In this document: piece by piece, positions 1 through 8,123 of the stretch
Layout of the letters: each line of letters begins with the position of its first letter
Position numbering within the stretch: position 1 is the stretch's first letter
Assembly: GCA_016784605.1 (NCBI GenBank)
Contig: JADHUI010000001.1
Location: forward strand, 151,248 to 215,247
Reading direction: 5' to 3'
From: Fidelibacterota bacterium
Lineage (GTDB): Bacteria; Fidelibacterota; Marinisomatia; Marinisomatales; UBA1611
Length of the DNA: 64,000 nucleotides
Translations under genes and position numbers: made by a program
The notes under the pieces: generated by a model
Seen by the model: only the letters and a program-made list of their open reading frames with translations
Database searches by the model: none
What the model was told of the DNA's origin: nothing

Positions 1-2
1 CT

Positions 3-707
3 CATCCTATTTTAATTGGAGATAGAAATACAAAACACATTATTTATTCCTATAATAAATCTGATATTTCTTGGAAAAACCAAAACAAACCACTAGAAAA
101 TGCAATCATATATGTTACCAATTTTTCATCTAAAGAGAATAATAATCAGTGGAAGGTGGGCCGGTTTAAAATAACAGCATTCCAGGGGCAACATCCGAAA
201 TATGATTTTTTCCCGTGGCGCGGACCAAGCGGACCCATTAAATCAACACCACCATTCTATGTTTGGGATTATAAATTAAACCACAATGAATCCATCGGTT
301 TTTTAATCGAATATGGCGGGCTTAAAATATATTTTTCTGATTCTCCTTTTATTCAAAACCCAGAGAAAATTGGAAAGGTGGATATATTAATTCAAACGAT
401 TGCTTCTAGGGAAATGGAAAACAATATTGCTGAATGTATACAAGCGATGGAACCGACATATTATATTCCAGCACACTATGATAATTTCTTTAAATCATTA
501 GATGCGTTTTCTATATTTGATCCTGTTATTGGTTTTGGATTCCAAGAAAATATTTTTGGAGATAATGAAACGCCCCTTATTGATTTTGCTCAATTTGATT
601 CATTCATAACTGAATTTGAAAATGAGTACAAAACACCATCCACAGAATTGAGATTGTTAAAATTATTGTATTATTATTCTATAGAAAGTTTGGTGCTAAA
701 AAAATAA
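3..707 (+). CDS. MBL-fold metallo-hydrolase-like protein, 5' end cut by the window
   Basis: The frame is open from base 3 to the stop at 707, so this is the C-terminal 234 residues of a gene that begins before the window; the GTG near 156 is probably internal. The fragment reads like the later half of a beta-lactamase-fold hydrolase of the UlaG-like or general Zn-dependent type. It alternates predicted beta strands (IGFLIEYGGLKIYFSDSP), has a VDILIQTIA strand and an IPAHYDNFF segment like the conserved late His motif. The usual HxHxDH motif is not in the visible part. The substrate cannot be told. The last ~60 residues are Asp/Glu/Phe rich with no obvious domain. It is convergent with the next gene, with stops 1 bp apart. 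Confidence 0.6.
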   Translation, partial: HPILIGDRNTKHIIYSYNKSDISWKNQNKPLENAIIYVTNFSSKENNNQWKVGRFKITAFQGQHPKYDFFPWRGPSGPIKSTPPFYVWDYKLNHNESIGFLIEYGGLKIYFSDSPFIQNPEKIGKVDILIQTIASREMENNIAECIQAMEPTYYIPAHYDNFFKSLDAFSIFDPVIGFGFQENIFGDNETPLIDFAQFDSFITEFENEYKTPSTELRLLKLLYYYSIESLVLKK

Positions 708-708
708 A

Positions 709-1407
709 CTATACATTACGATGAATAGCTTTTAATCCTTCACGCTTACTAAGATTTGACAATCGCCCATCCCATTTATCAACAAAATCTATAACAGCAT
801 CCGGGTCAATATAACTGTATTGTCGCAATACCCACCCAATCGCCTTTCGAATAAAAAATTCACTGTCATCCATTCGCAATTCACAATATCTGAACAATCG
901 ATCTTGGTTCGTTTTTTCTTTATATTGAAGTTGATATAAAAGAGCCGTGCGGCGAATCCACATATTTTCATCTTCAATCCATTGATCCATTAGAGATATT
1001 AATTCTGGATGGTGTTGCACAATCATTCCAATTGGGTGTGCTGCCAAAGCATCAACTGTATCCCACCAAGATTTAGTTCGAATACAATATTCTAATGTTG
1101 GGATACTTTTTGGTGTGAGTTTTCGTTTATTTTTTTTAGCAATATCACTCCCAATATATTGGAATTCGCGTTGATTTTTCCCCCAAAGCAATTTCAATAC
1201 ATCGCATGTATCTGTTTCATTTACTATTGGATGATTTTTTAACCATTGTCTGGAAATATGGCGCCTAGGCGTTGATTGAATTCCGTAGAAAGGAAATTGG
1301 TTTTTCATATACTGAGCCATACGGACAGAATATTCGCGATTTCCGTTCTTAGCCAGAGTGTGTTGGAGTTCTGTTATTGCAAATGATTCCACAATAGAAT
1401 CTGCCAA
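709..1407 (-). CDS. alkD: DNA alkylation repair protein, AlkD-type HEAT-repeat glycosylase
   Basis: The 232-residue protein aligns by eye with the Bacillus cereus AlkD family (~237 aa), which excises N3- and N7-alkylated purines with an all-helical HEAT-like fold. MAQYMKNQFPFYGIQ near residue 30 is a family hallmark. The active-site Trp and Asp lie in KSWWDTVDAL (~residue 115), and the Arg in WIRRTALLYQL and FFIRKAIGWVLRQY follow. The start is a TTG at 1407; the first internal ATG would remove the first helix that AlkD proteins have, so TTG is preferred. It stands alone, 34 bp from the lipoprotein gene upstream on the same strand. Confidence 0.9.
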   Translation of the reverse strand: MADSIVESFAITELQHTLAKNGNREYSVRMAQYMKNQFPFYGIQSTPRRHISRQWLKNHPIVNETDTCDVLKLLWGKNQREFQYIGSDIAKKNKRKLTPKSIPTLEYCIRTKSWWDTVDALAAHPIGMIVQHHPELISLMDQWIEDENMWIRRTALLYQLQYKEKTNQDRLFRYCELRMDDSEFFIRKAIGWVLRQYSYIDPDAVIDFVDKWDGRLSNLSKREGLKAIHRNV

Positions 1408-1441
1408 GAATATTTTATTTCAACAAGGATACCTTTGTGAA

Positions 1442-1753
1442 TTACTCAATTTCAAGAATAAATATTCTATCCATTTCAGATGGGCCAGCAAATCCGCAGA
1501 TATATTCTACAGGTTCAATAGATAATTCGTATACTATGAATACATTCATATTTTCGGATGATTGAAAACGATCGGGAATGACAGATTCATTCTCCGGTTT
1601 ATATTCTTTTTCTCCAATAGTGATAAAAAATCCACACCCATCCACGGCATAATTCCCTGTCCAACTTAAAATGGCACTTTCTTCTAAAATGTCATTATTT
1701 TGATCTTTATCACAACCCATAAAAAGAACGAATAATAATAAGGCATATTTCAT
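1442..1753 (-). CDS. small predicted lipoprotein, function unknown
   Basis: A 103-residue protein with a short hydrophobic leader and a lipobox-like FMGC, so the mature N-terminal Cys would be residue 14. The remainder is acidic with two more Cys (VDGCGFF and EYICGFA) that could form a disulfide. I do not recognise the family. Its Shine-Dalgarno (TAGGAGAT) overlaps the stop codon of the T9SS-substrate gene upstream, with a 9-bp gap, so the two are probably translated from one mRNA. It may be an accessory of that secreted protein. Confidence 0.7.
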   Translation of the reverse strand: MKYALLLFVLFMGCDKDQNNDILEESAILSWTGNYAVDGCGFFITIGEKEYKPENESVIPDRFQSSENMNVFIVYELSIEPVEYICGFAGPSEMDRIFILEIE

Positions 1754-1762
1754 ATAGATCTC

Positions 1763-2758
1763 CTATTTCATTAATACGATTTTTTGTGTTTGAGTAAAAT
1801 CACTAGAAATCATTTTTACAAAATAAATCCCGCTTGGGTGATTTCCGGCATTCCATTTGATTTCATGTATTCCCGGTTCAATTATATCGTCTACCAATGT
1901 TTCCACAACACGCCCGGTAATATCAAATATACGTAGAGACGTTACATGTAACGTCTCTACCGGAATATTAAACCGGATCGTGGTTGTTGGATTAAATGGA
2001 TTGGGGAAAGGTGATTCAAGTTTGAATGATTGAGGGAATAGAGTTTCCTCATTGACGTTTACCCAATAACACGCACTTTGAAACTCAGATAATGTGGAAA
2101 TTGTTTCTTCAATAATGAATGTTGGTTGGTCTGGCCACCCGGCTAAATCTAAAACATATACACTGGGCTGGAAGGGGCCAAAAATGGCAGTTAACATAAT
2201 AGAACATTCACAATCACAGGGTGCACCAATATCAATCATGCTAACATAAAATGTATCGGCGACGAGTTCTGTCTCCCAAGCAGATTCAATACAGCAATTA
2301 GTATGTAATGCCCAATCTAACACAAGGTTTTGACCCTCTGTATTAAGCCATAATGTTTCATTTGGATCATCTACAAATCCGCAATTTGATTCTGTCGCTT
2401 CAATAAGCCAGTCGGGTTGAATGGTAAAATCGACACTTCCATAATACGTTGTATCTCCAAATTGATCTTGATCTAATGCGTAAATATGAGCGGTCCAAAC
2501 TCCGGGAGAAAAACCATCAAGTGATACAGATAAATCAAACGTACAATTACACCATAGCATATCACCCGTATCTATTTCAGTAATGGTTAAAGAATGGTTT
2601 TCTCCGATTTGAATATCGTAGGTATAGAGTGCGCCACAATTTCGATATGTTTCATCATGATGAAATGTGACAGAATCACCCGATACATTTGTCCATAAAA
2701 AATCAGATTGAGCTAAGGAGAACTGAACAAATATTAGAATGAAACTGAAGTATTTCAT
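1763..2758 (-). CDS. secreted protein with C-terminal T9SS sorting domain
   Basis: A 331-residue protein with a signal peptide ending ...FSLA, then Gln at the predicted mature N terminus. The body (~residues 18-230) is Cys-rich (CNCTF, CCIES, CDCECS) and probably disulfide bonded; I recognise no enzyme domain. The last ~85 residues are a type A T9SS sorting domain: FPNPFNPTTTI at ~residue 250, a FDITGRVVETL strand, then WNAGNHPSGIYFV and a basic-hydrophobic end QKIVLMK. The protein is therefore expected to pass the SprA translocon and be anchored or released at the surface. Its 3' end is nearly duplicated in the mini-gene at 2866-3051. Confidence 0.8.
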   Translation of the reverse strand: MKYFSFILIFVQFSLAQSDFLWTNVSGDSVTFHHDETYRNCGALYTYDIQIGENHSLTITEIDTGDMLWCNCTFDLSVSLDGFSPGVWTAHIYALDQDQFGDTTYYGSVDFTIQPDWLIEATESNCGFVDDPNETLWLNTEGQNLVLDWALHTNCCIESAWETELVADTFYVSMIDIGAPCDCECSIMLTAIFGPFQPSVYVLDLAGWPDQPTFIIEETISTLSEFQSACYWVNVNEETLFPQSFKLESPFPNPFNPTTTIRFNIPVETLHVTSLRIFDITGRVVETLVDDIIEPGIHEIKWNAGNHPSGIYFVKMISSDFTQTQKIVLMK

Positions 2759-2766
2759 ACGGCACC

Positions 2767-2853
2767 TTATTGGGAATTATTTGTTTTCCTTTTTTTCAAA
2801 TACACAACAATAAACCCAACAACAAAACCGATTATAATATATTTGAATTCCAT
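2767..2853 (-). CDS. 28-residue single-span membrane peptide
   Basis: A 28-codon frame with ATG at 2853 and TAA at 2769-2767. It is preceded by TAGGAG about 8 bases upstream, a good ribosome-binding site for this genome. The translation begins MEFKYIIIGFVVGFIVVY, one hydrophobic segment of ~14-16 residues, and ends in a basic/polar tail (LKKRKTNNSQ), so an N-out, C-in orientation is likely. It fits exactly between two same-strand genes, 12 bp before the mini-gene end and 8 bp from the next start. I recognise no family. It is too short for ordinary gene callers; coding status is inferred from the SD, the position and the membrane-peptide composition. Confidence 0.45.
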   Translation of the reverse strand: MEFKYIIIGFVVGFIVVYLKKRKTNNSQ

Positions 2854-2865
2854 TATTTATATCTC

Positions 2866-3051
2866 CTAATTCAATAAAATAAGTTTTTGTGTTAGAGTGA
2901 AGTCACTAGAAATCATTTTTACAAAATAAATCCCGCTGGGGTGATTGCCAATAGCCCGCTCTGACGTCCATTCCGCATCTGTAGAAAGGGTATCTTGGGA
3001 AGAGCCAAACCACCCAATAAAGGCAACCATTAAAATGTAATATTTCTTCAT
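2866..3051 (-). pseudogene. collapsed T9SS-substrate gene: signal peptide joined to last ~27 residues of sorting domain
   Basis: A 61-residue frame holding only a signal peptide (MKKYYILMVAFIGWFGSS, then Q), ~15 acidic residues, and the terminal part of a T9SS sorting domain (GNHPSGIYFVKMISSDF... ending QKLILLN). The PNPFNP part and the body of a normal substrate are absent. The tail nearly matches that of the protein at 1763-2758, and 35 bp at 2903-2937 are identical to 1800-1834. The simplest reading is a duplicated or related gene that lost its middle by internal deletion without shifting frame. A strong ribosome-binding site (AAGGAGG at 3057-3063) remains, so a short secreted peptide may still be made. 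Confidence 0.6.
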
Positions 3052-3056
3052 TTTAT

Positions 3057-3063
3057 CCTCCTT
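3057..3063 (-). promoter_or_regulatory. strong Shine-Dalgarno of the T9SS mini-gene
   Basis: AAGGAGG on the minus strand, 5 bases before the ATG at 3051. It is among the best ribosome-binding sites in the window even though the gene it serves is only 61 codons long. Confidence 0.6.
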
Positions 3064-3150
3064 TTTTGGGGATAAAGAAATGATTTATATGAACGAAAGA
3101 AAGATTACAAAGAAGATTGATTTATATCAATTAAAATCAATATAAATTTT

Positions 3151-3705
3151 TTAGGCGTGTCCGCCAATACCGGAACTATGGCCTAAATCCATTCCGAGAG
3201 AGCCTGCAGCTTGTTTCCACATTTGTTCTGGTGGCATTTTAAAGACAAAATCGGATGTAGTGGATTGCAGAAGCCAATCACCATTTTCAATTTCACGCTC
3301 CAATTGTCCAGACCCCCAACCTGCATGGCCTAACATTAATTTATAGGGGATATTATCTGTTTTACGTAATTCAGATAATATTTGTTTTTGACTCGTAATG
3401 GCAAAATCATCTGAAACTTTTACAGTGCCTTCCGATTCAAATGATCCTGCATGAAGAACAATTCCACGCTCGAGTAAAACAGGTCCACCAAAGAAAATTT
3501 CCGGAACAGCTTCGAGTAAATTATCTTCTCCCACATATAATTGTTCAAATAAGTCCATCAAATCGGGTTGTTGAAATCGTTTGTTTATAACAAGGCCCAT
3601 AGCACCATCCTTGGAATGTTCACAAATAAATACCACAGAACTAGCAAAGAAAGGGTCTTGCATGTGGGGCATGGAAATAAGGATATGATTTTGAAGGGAT
3701 GCCAT
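3151..3705 (-). CDS. yqgE: YqgE/AlgH family protein (DUF179)
   Basis: 184 residues, the usual size of this family. The family opening is visible (NHILISMPHMQDPFFASSVVFICEH), as are GAMGLVINK (~residue 34), FFGGPV (~residue 72) and the late LGHAGWGSGQLEREI block. The biochemical role of YqgE/AlgH is not firmly established; AlgH was first named for an effect on alginate in Pseudomonas. It is probably cytoplasmic, with no leader seen. The gene is last before the repeat-rich gap at 3706-4093 and about 100 bp upstream of the mini-gene on the same strand. Confidence 0.92.
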   Translation of the reverse strand: MASLQNHILISMPHMQDPFFASSVVFICEHSKDGAMGLVINKRFQQPDLMDLFEQLYVGEDNLLEAVPEIFFGGPVLLERGIVLHAGSFESEGTVKVSDDFAITSQKQILSELRKTDNIPYKLMLGHAGWGSGQLEREIENGDWLLQSTTSDFVFKMPPEQMWKQAAGSLGMDLGHSSGIGGHA

Positions 3706-4093
3706 GAAAAAAAGTACCGCTTCTAATGATTCAAGTCAAGATGAAGAATGTTTCTTTTCCAAATATTTTTTGATTTTGGAATCCACTTATACCAGTGATA
3801 AACCAAAGCATGGATTCCTGGTCGAAGCCAGAAATGACACTTATTTTTTAAAGTCACTGCGAGTCCTGCGAAAAGCGGGATGGAGTTGAAAATCCCGTCG
3901 AATGACGGGACAATCTCCTTGAATGGGTCGGGATTTAACCTAGGAGCTGATGAGATTACCATGTCGCAAGCTCCTCGTAATGACTTGTTTGTTTTGAACG
4001 TCATTCAGGAACCTACTTCTGTAGGCAATACATCAAAGATTGGATTCCAGATCAGCGCTAGGAATAACTCTTTTTTTATTCAAAAGGATGATT
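3706..4093. repeat. gene-free gap made of decayed palindromic intergenic repeats
   Basis: No convincing gene lies in this 388-bp stretch. It holds several short units of a style common in bacterial intergenic repeats: a TGGATTCCTGG...CCAGAAATGAC unit at 3811-3838, an AGCGGGATGGA...AATCCCGTCGAATGACGGGA unit at about 3875-3910, a GAGATTACC...CTCGTAATGAC unit at 3952-3984, a GTCATTCAGGAACC unit near 4001, and a second TGGATTCC...GGAATAAC unit at 4041-4068. The arms are imperfect, suggesting old insertions. Open frames across it on both strands are by-products of the repeats. Confidence 0.6.
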
Positions 4094-4288
4094 TCAATTT
4101 TTAATATATTGGGACAATCCAAAAAAGGATAAACTTCCTGTTAATAGAGTAGCAACGAGTCTCACTGAAGTCGGTAATGTATATCCACCAAATACAATGG
4201 TATTATTCCCGAATAAAGTGGACGCATAAAGCAAACAGACGCATCCAAAGAGTATGCCTGAAATGAGGAAATAGAGTTTTGAATTCAT
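4094..4288 (-). CDS. small two-span membrane protein, function unknown
   Basis: A 64-residue frame with two hydrophobic segments (FLISGILFGCVCLLYAS at ~7-23 and VRLVATLLTGSLSFFGLSQY at ~43-62) separated by a short polar turn. I do not recognise a family. No clear Shine-Dalgarno precedes the ATG and the gene lies between a repeat patch and a terminator, so coding status is uncertain. The composition and the two well-spaced membrane segments favour a real gene. Confidence 0.4.
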   Translation of the reverse strand: MNSKLYFLISGILFGCVCLLYASTLFGNNTIVFGGYTLPTSVRLVATLLTGSLSFFGLSQYIKN

Positions 4289-4311
4289 AGGCTAAATTAA
4301 CAGCTAGAAAC

Positions 4312-4346
4312 AAAAAAGCCCCGACACAATTGCCGAGGCTTTTTTG
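4312..4346 (-). terminator. rho-independent terminator of the TonB receptor gene
   Basis: On the minus strand, GCCTCGGCA pairs with TGTCGGGGC (9 bp including G-U pairs) around a short loop, followed by six T. It lies 23 bp past the stop of the receptor gene at 4369. The opposite side also carries a T-run, so it could work in both directions. Confidence 0.8.
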
Positions 4347-4368
4347 TAAATCACATTTCTAAATCAAA

Positions 4369-7191
4369 TTAGAAATTAACTTTAATACCTGCGTTAAAGT
4401 AACGTGGCGCGCCTAAGAATACTTCTGCATTCCAAGCTTTATGTTCTTTAGAACCCCAGGAATTGTATTCGCTATGATCAACAGCATCTTGAACATAAAC
4501 GTCATCAAGTGCATTGAAAATATGAGCAAATGCTTGCATTTTCATGCCAGCCATTTCCGGAAGGTCATAACTCACATGCACATCCATTTTTGAATAACCA
4601 GGAGCCATCCAAACTTGTTCACGATCTGCATCTGAATCGTCACCGCTATACTCACGACTGTCTGGACTCCAATCAGAATAGTTATTATCATACATATTGT
4701 ATAATACTTGGAGTTTTAGACCAGAAATTGGAGTTAAGGTAACACCCGCAACATATGCTGTCTGTGGCATATCACCTACAAACAAACCATCTAAAGCATA
4801 ATCATAGGTTGTTGTCGTTTGTCCAATAACTTGACCTTCATCATTGAATTCATCTTCTTGGTAATCACCAGAAGCATCACCAACAAACTGCCATGTTCCT
4901 AAACTAACAGCAACATCTAAACGAAGCATATCAATAAGTTGACTTGAAGCTTCGAATTCAACACCGCTATGGTTTTGGTTAATACCTGTTAAGAAAATAA
5001 CATCTGTATCACCGCTAGATCCTTGACCTGTTGTTACAGATTTTGTCAAGTTACGATCTTTCCAATCGGTATTGTAGTAATTCGCTTTTACAGCAATATT
5101 ACCTACGTTGTAGTTCACACCCGCTTCCATGCTTTGGAATTTTTCATTAGCAGGATCTGAAGCAACCGTACCATCATAATAAATAACATTATCCATGATA
5201 GGTGGTTTTTCCACTAAACCGAAGTTAGCAAAAAGGCTTAATCCATCCATGACATCATACATGGCTCCACCTTTAACTTGTGTGGTAGAAATTGCATCAG
5301 CAACAATCTTTTCGTCTGCAACAGAGAAATGATCTTGGTAAGAATAAGCAATGGTCGAATATCCAGCCATACCATAAGCGGATAATGCGCCAGCTGAATA
5401 GCTACCTTGTCCAAAGAAACCTAACCAATCAACAGTTGTTTCATTATGATAAGCAATAATGTCACCGAGACCAACTTCTTTACCGTCAGGTGCATTATCA
5501 TCAGCATAATCTACGTAGAAGGTGCCACCCATAAGGTCACGGACTTCACGTGCATGTTCGATACCAGCTGTACGCCAGTCTAAACCGAATTGCAATTTGA
5601 TTGCATCAGATAAATCGTAGTTTAATTTTGTAATTAAACCAATTGTACTTTGACGATTAATAGAATTTCTCAAAATACCCACAGATTGACCTGGAGCTCT
5701 AGCAATAGCTTTTTTATCAACATAAACCGTATCAGCAGAACCAGAGTTATAATCAACTAATGTATTCCAGTCACGTGTCCAAGGACCACTTCCATAATAG
5801 AATTTATAGTCATCATCACCGAGGTTTCCATCAGCATCCATTGTAGGAATTTTACCGTAAGTACCGGTACCACCACCTGAACCACCTGACCAATAAAGGA
5901 TAGATGATAATCTCATTTGATCATTCAAAGTAAGATAATGGTTTAAGTTAACTAACGGTTTATGGAAAAAGTTTTCTCTTTCATTTAAGAAGTCACCCGC
6001 ATGACGAGCTTGTGTTTTGTCGCCATACATATACCAGTATTGTTCTCCTGTATAACTTTCGTTTATAGGAGACCAGTTTTGGTTGAAATAACGACCAGCA
6101 TCAGTTCCGTCTTCTTTTGTGAATTGTCCATTCCATTCATCCCAATCGCTTGTGCCGTCTTCGTCTGAATCTAAAACTTCAAGTTCAGCTTTATAATTAT
6201 CAGCAGCGAAATCTTGGTCATAAGCCATCATATTTTGTTTATATAAGTTTTGTCCATGACGCTGAGGAGCACCAATAGCATATAATTCAAAACGATTTGC
6301 ATCATTCATGGCATAGCTTGCACCAAAATAGTAAGCCCATGAATCTGTCCAAGCTTTATCAACAGTACCCTCACCTGTTTTACGAACAACAGTAGCACTA
6401 AATGCCATTTTGTCGCCGATTAAACCAGTGTTATAGTTCAATGTTGATTTTAAGAAAGAACCAGCACCGAGTTCCTGTTTAAAACTTCCACCTTTATTCA
6501 AAGCGGTAGGGTCGGTAATAATGTTCATGGTTCCACCAATGGAGGGGGTAGCCAAATTAACAGCACTTAAACCACGTTGCATCTGGATAGAAGATGTGGC
6601 ATCGCCAACACCATCCCAGTTGGACCAATAGACCCAGCCGTTTTCCATATCATTCTGTGGAACACCATTAATCATCACAGCCACGTTGCGTTGGTTAAAT
6701 CCACGAACATTGATTCGTGCATCACCCGCACCACCACCCTGTTGGGTAGCATATACACTAGGTGTTGTGTTTAATGCCATAGGAATATCTTGAGAACCAA
6801 GACGTACTTCCATGTCAGCTTTTGTTACATTCGTAAAAGCAACAGGTGTTTTTTCGCCAGCACGAGAAGCTAAAACTTCTAGCGCAGACATTTCAATAGC
6901 TGATGGTTCGAGGCCAAAATTTAATGACCGGGCAGCACTTATAGATTGGCTAGTATAACCAATCACAGAAGCTGTTACCGTAGCGCCAGCTGGAACATTA
7001 CTTAAAGTAAATGCACCATTAGCGTCAGCAGCGGTTCCTTGATCTGTCCCGTCAACAACCACATTTGCTCCTGCAAGAGCAGAACCCGAATTAGCATCAG
7101 TCACTGTACCAGATACAGTCATTTGAGCAAATAGGATTGAGGTTAGCATAAGGACAGAGAAGCTCGCAAGTATCCGAGTGGATCGTATCAT
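4369..7191 (-). CDS. TonB-dependent outer-membrane receptor with N-terminal carboxypeptidase-like domain
   Basis: About 940 residues. The signal peptide ends SILFA and is followed by Gln. Next comes a carboxypeptidase-D-regulatory-like domain (VSGTVTDANSGSALAGANV, ~20-105), a plug (~110-240, with INVRGFNQRNVAVMINGVPQ and GGTMNIITDP) and a 22-strand-type barrel that ends in Phe (AGIKVNF). It should take up a bulky substrate with TonB energy; the barrel has many Asp/Gly-rich external loops but the substrate cannot be read. There is no T9SS domain. The start is taken at 7191, because AAGGAG at 7198-7203 lies just before that ATG; an in-frame ATG nine codons upstream has no such site. It is a single-gene unit with its own terminator. 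Confidence 0.88.
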   Translation of the reverse strand: MIRSTRILASFSVLMLTSILFAQMTVSGTVTDANSGSALAGANVVVDGTDQGTAADANGAFTLSNVPAGATVTASVIGYTSQSISAARSLNFGLEPSAIEMSALEVLASRAGEKTPVAFTNVTKADMEVRLGSQDIPMALNTTPSVYATQQGGGAGDARINVRGFNQRNVAVMINGVPQNDMENGWVYWSNWDGVGDATSSIQMQRGLSAVNLATPSIGGTMNIITDPTALNKGGSFKQELGAGSFLKSTLNYNTGLIGDKMAFSATVVRKTGEGTVDKAWTDSWAYYFGASYAMNDANRFELYAIGAPQRHGQNLYKQNMMAYDQDFAADNYKAELEVLDSDEDGTSDWDEWNGQFTKEDGTDAGRYFNQNWSPINESYTGEQYWYMYGDKTQARHAGDFLNERENFFHKPLVNLNHYLTLNDQMRLSSILYWSGGSGGGTGTYGKIPTMDADGNLGDDDYKFYYGSGPWTRDWNTLVDYNSGSADTVYVDKKAIARAPGQSVGILRNSINRQSTIGLITKLNYDLSDAIKLQFGLDWRTAGIEHAREVRDLMGGTFYVDYADDNAPDGKEVGLGDIIAYHNETTVDWLGFFGQGSYSAGALSAYGMAGYSTIAYSYQDHFSVADEKIVADAISTTQVKGGAMYDVMDGLSLFANFGLVEKPPIMDNVIYYDGTVASDPANEKFQSMEAGVNYNVGNIAVKANYYNTDWKDRNLTKSVTTGQGSSGDTDVIFLTGINQNHSGVEFEASSQLIDMLRLDVAVSLGTWQFVGDASGDYQEDEFNDEGQVIGQTTTTYDYALDGLFVGDMPQTAYVAGVTLTPISGLKLQVLYNMYDNNYSDWSPDSREYSGDDSDADREQVWMAPGYSKMDVHVSYDLPEMAGMKMQAFAHIFNALDDVYVQDAVDHSEYNSWGSKEHKAWNAEVFLGAPRYFNAGIKVNF

Positions 7192-7197
7192 GAGTGT

Positions 7198-7203
7198 CTC
7201 CTT
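7198..7203 (-). promoter_or_regulatory. Shine-Dalgarno deciding the receptor start
   Basis: AAGGAG on the minus strand, 6 bases before the ATG at 7191. It lies inside the longer alternative reading (ATG at 7218) and so supports the shorter, 940-residue product, whose leader is also a cleaner signal peptide. Confidence 0.65.
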
Positions 7204-7345
7204 GTTTGTTTTTATCATGAAGTTAGCGACAGTTACACTGCCGTTATAACGTGCTAAAATTGATAAACAGGAGAGACAAATCCAATAATAATCTTTTTAG
7301 AAAAATCAGGGTAAAAAACAGGCAATTTGTGTAAAAAAATACTAT

Positions 7346-8038
7346 TTAAAATAGAGTCATTGTTGGAAGATTATCTAACGGCTTTATGCATTCCGGCGAA
7401 TTGTTTTTTGGCGAATTCACGAAGGGGGACACAGGTGAAAAGGCAAGAGATGTTTTTAAGGGGATTAAATTTTTTAATGCATCATTAGATGAATATTGAT
7501 TTCCATTTAACCAAATAGGCATATTTTCTTCAGTTAAGATAACAGGCATTCTTGAATGAATAAATGCAATATCAGGTGCGGGAGTTGTTGTAATAACTGT
7601 ATAGGAAAAAACGGTTGTTTGATCTTTGGATTTCCATTGGCTCCATAATCCAGCCATGGGTAAAAGTTTATTTTCCGGATGATGGATATAATAAGGTTGT
7701 TTTTGTTTCCCAACCCTTTTCCATTCGTAATACCCATCTGTAATAACAATACATCTATTTTTGGATACTAAATTTTGGAAGGATGGTTTTTCGGTTAAAG
7801 TTTCAGCTCGAGCATTAATTAATTTTGGCCCAATAGATTCATCTTTTGCCCAGTGAGGAATAAGACCCCATTTCATCGTTTTTACTTGTGAGCCATTATC
7901 ATGAATTAAAATAGGGGATGATTGCGTGGGTGTAATATTATAACTTGAGTGAAAATTTTCTGGGTTTTCCCATTCATCAATAGCTAATTCTTCTATGATA
8001 GATTTCATGTCTCTTGTTAATGTTTTTCTGCCACACAT
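7346..8038 (-). CDS. yedK: SRAP-domain protein (YedK/HMCES abasic-site shield)
   Basis: 230 residues beginning MCGRKTL. Cys2, exposed after Met removal, is the residue that forms a thiazolidine crosslink with abasic sites in single-stranded DNA. The other family residues are present: LINARAETL (~residue 75), the DGYYEWKR block (~residue 105) and the late IHSRMPVIL with its catalytic-region His (~residue 160). Length and order match E. coli YedK (222 aa). It is probably cytoplasmic and monocistronic, divergent from gpmA, with ~85 bp between the start codons. Confidence 0.93.
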   Translation of the reverse strand: MCGRKTLTRDMKSIIEELAIDEWENPENFHSSYNITPTQSSPILIHDNGSQVKTMKWGLIPHWAKDESIGPKLINARAETLTEKPSFQNLVSKNRCIVITDGYYEWKRVGKQKQPYYIHHPENKLLPMAGLWSQWKSKDQTTVFSYTVITTTPAPDIAFIHSRMPVILTEENMPIWLNGNQYSSNDALKNLIPLKTSLAFSPVSPFVNSPKNNSPECIKPLDNLPTMTLF

Positions 8039-8123
8039 AGTTTAAATCTACAGAAAAAAACCTTTGGACTATAAAGTGAGTTTGGGAATTTCTTGTTACA
8101 CTTATAGGGAAAAGAAAACCATT

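Noticed and set aside
3723..4104. Open frames on both strands in the 3706-4104 gap
   Set aside because: They run through imperfect palindromic repeats, have no leader, domain or ribosome-binding site, and overlap one another. Treated as repeat DNA.
8064..8123. Upstream extension of gpmA
   Set aside because: The added 20 residues do not match GpmA, which starts at the [12 protein letters not shown] position (8124).
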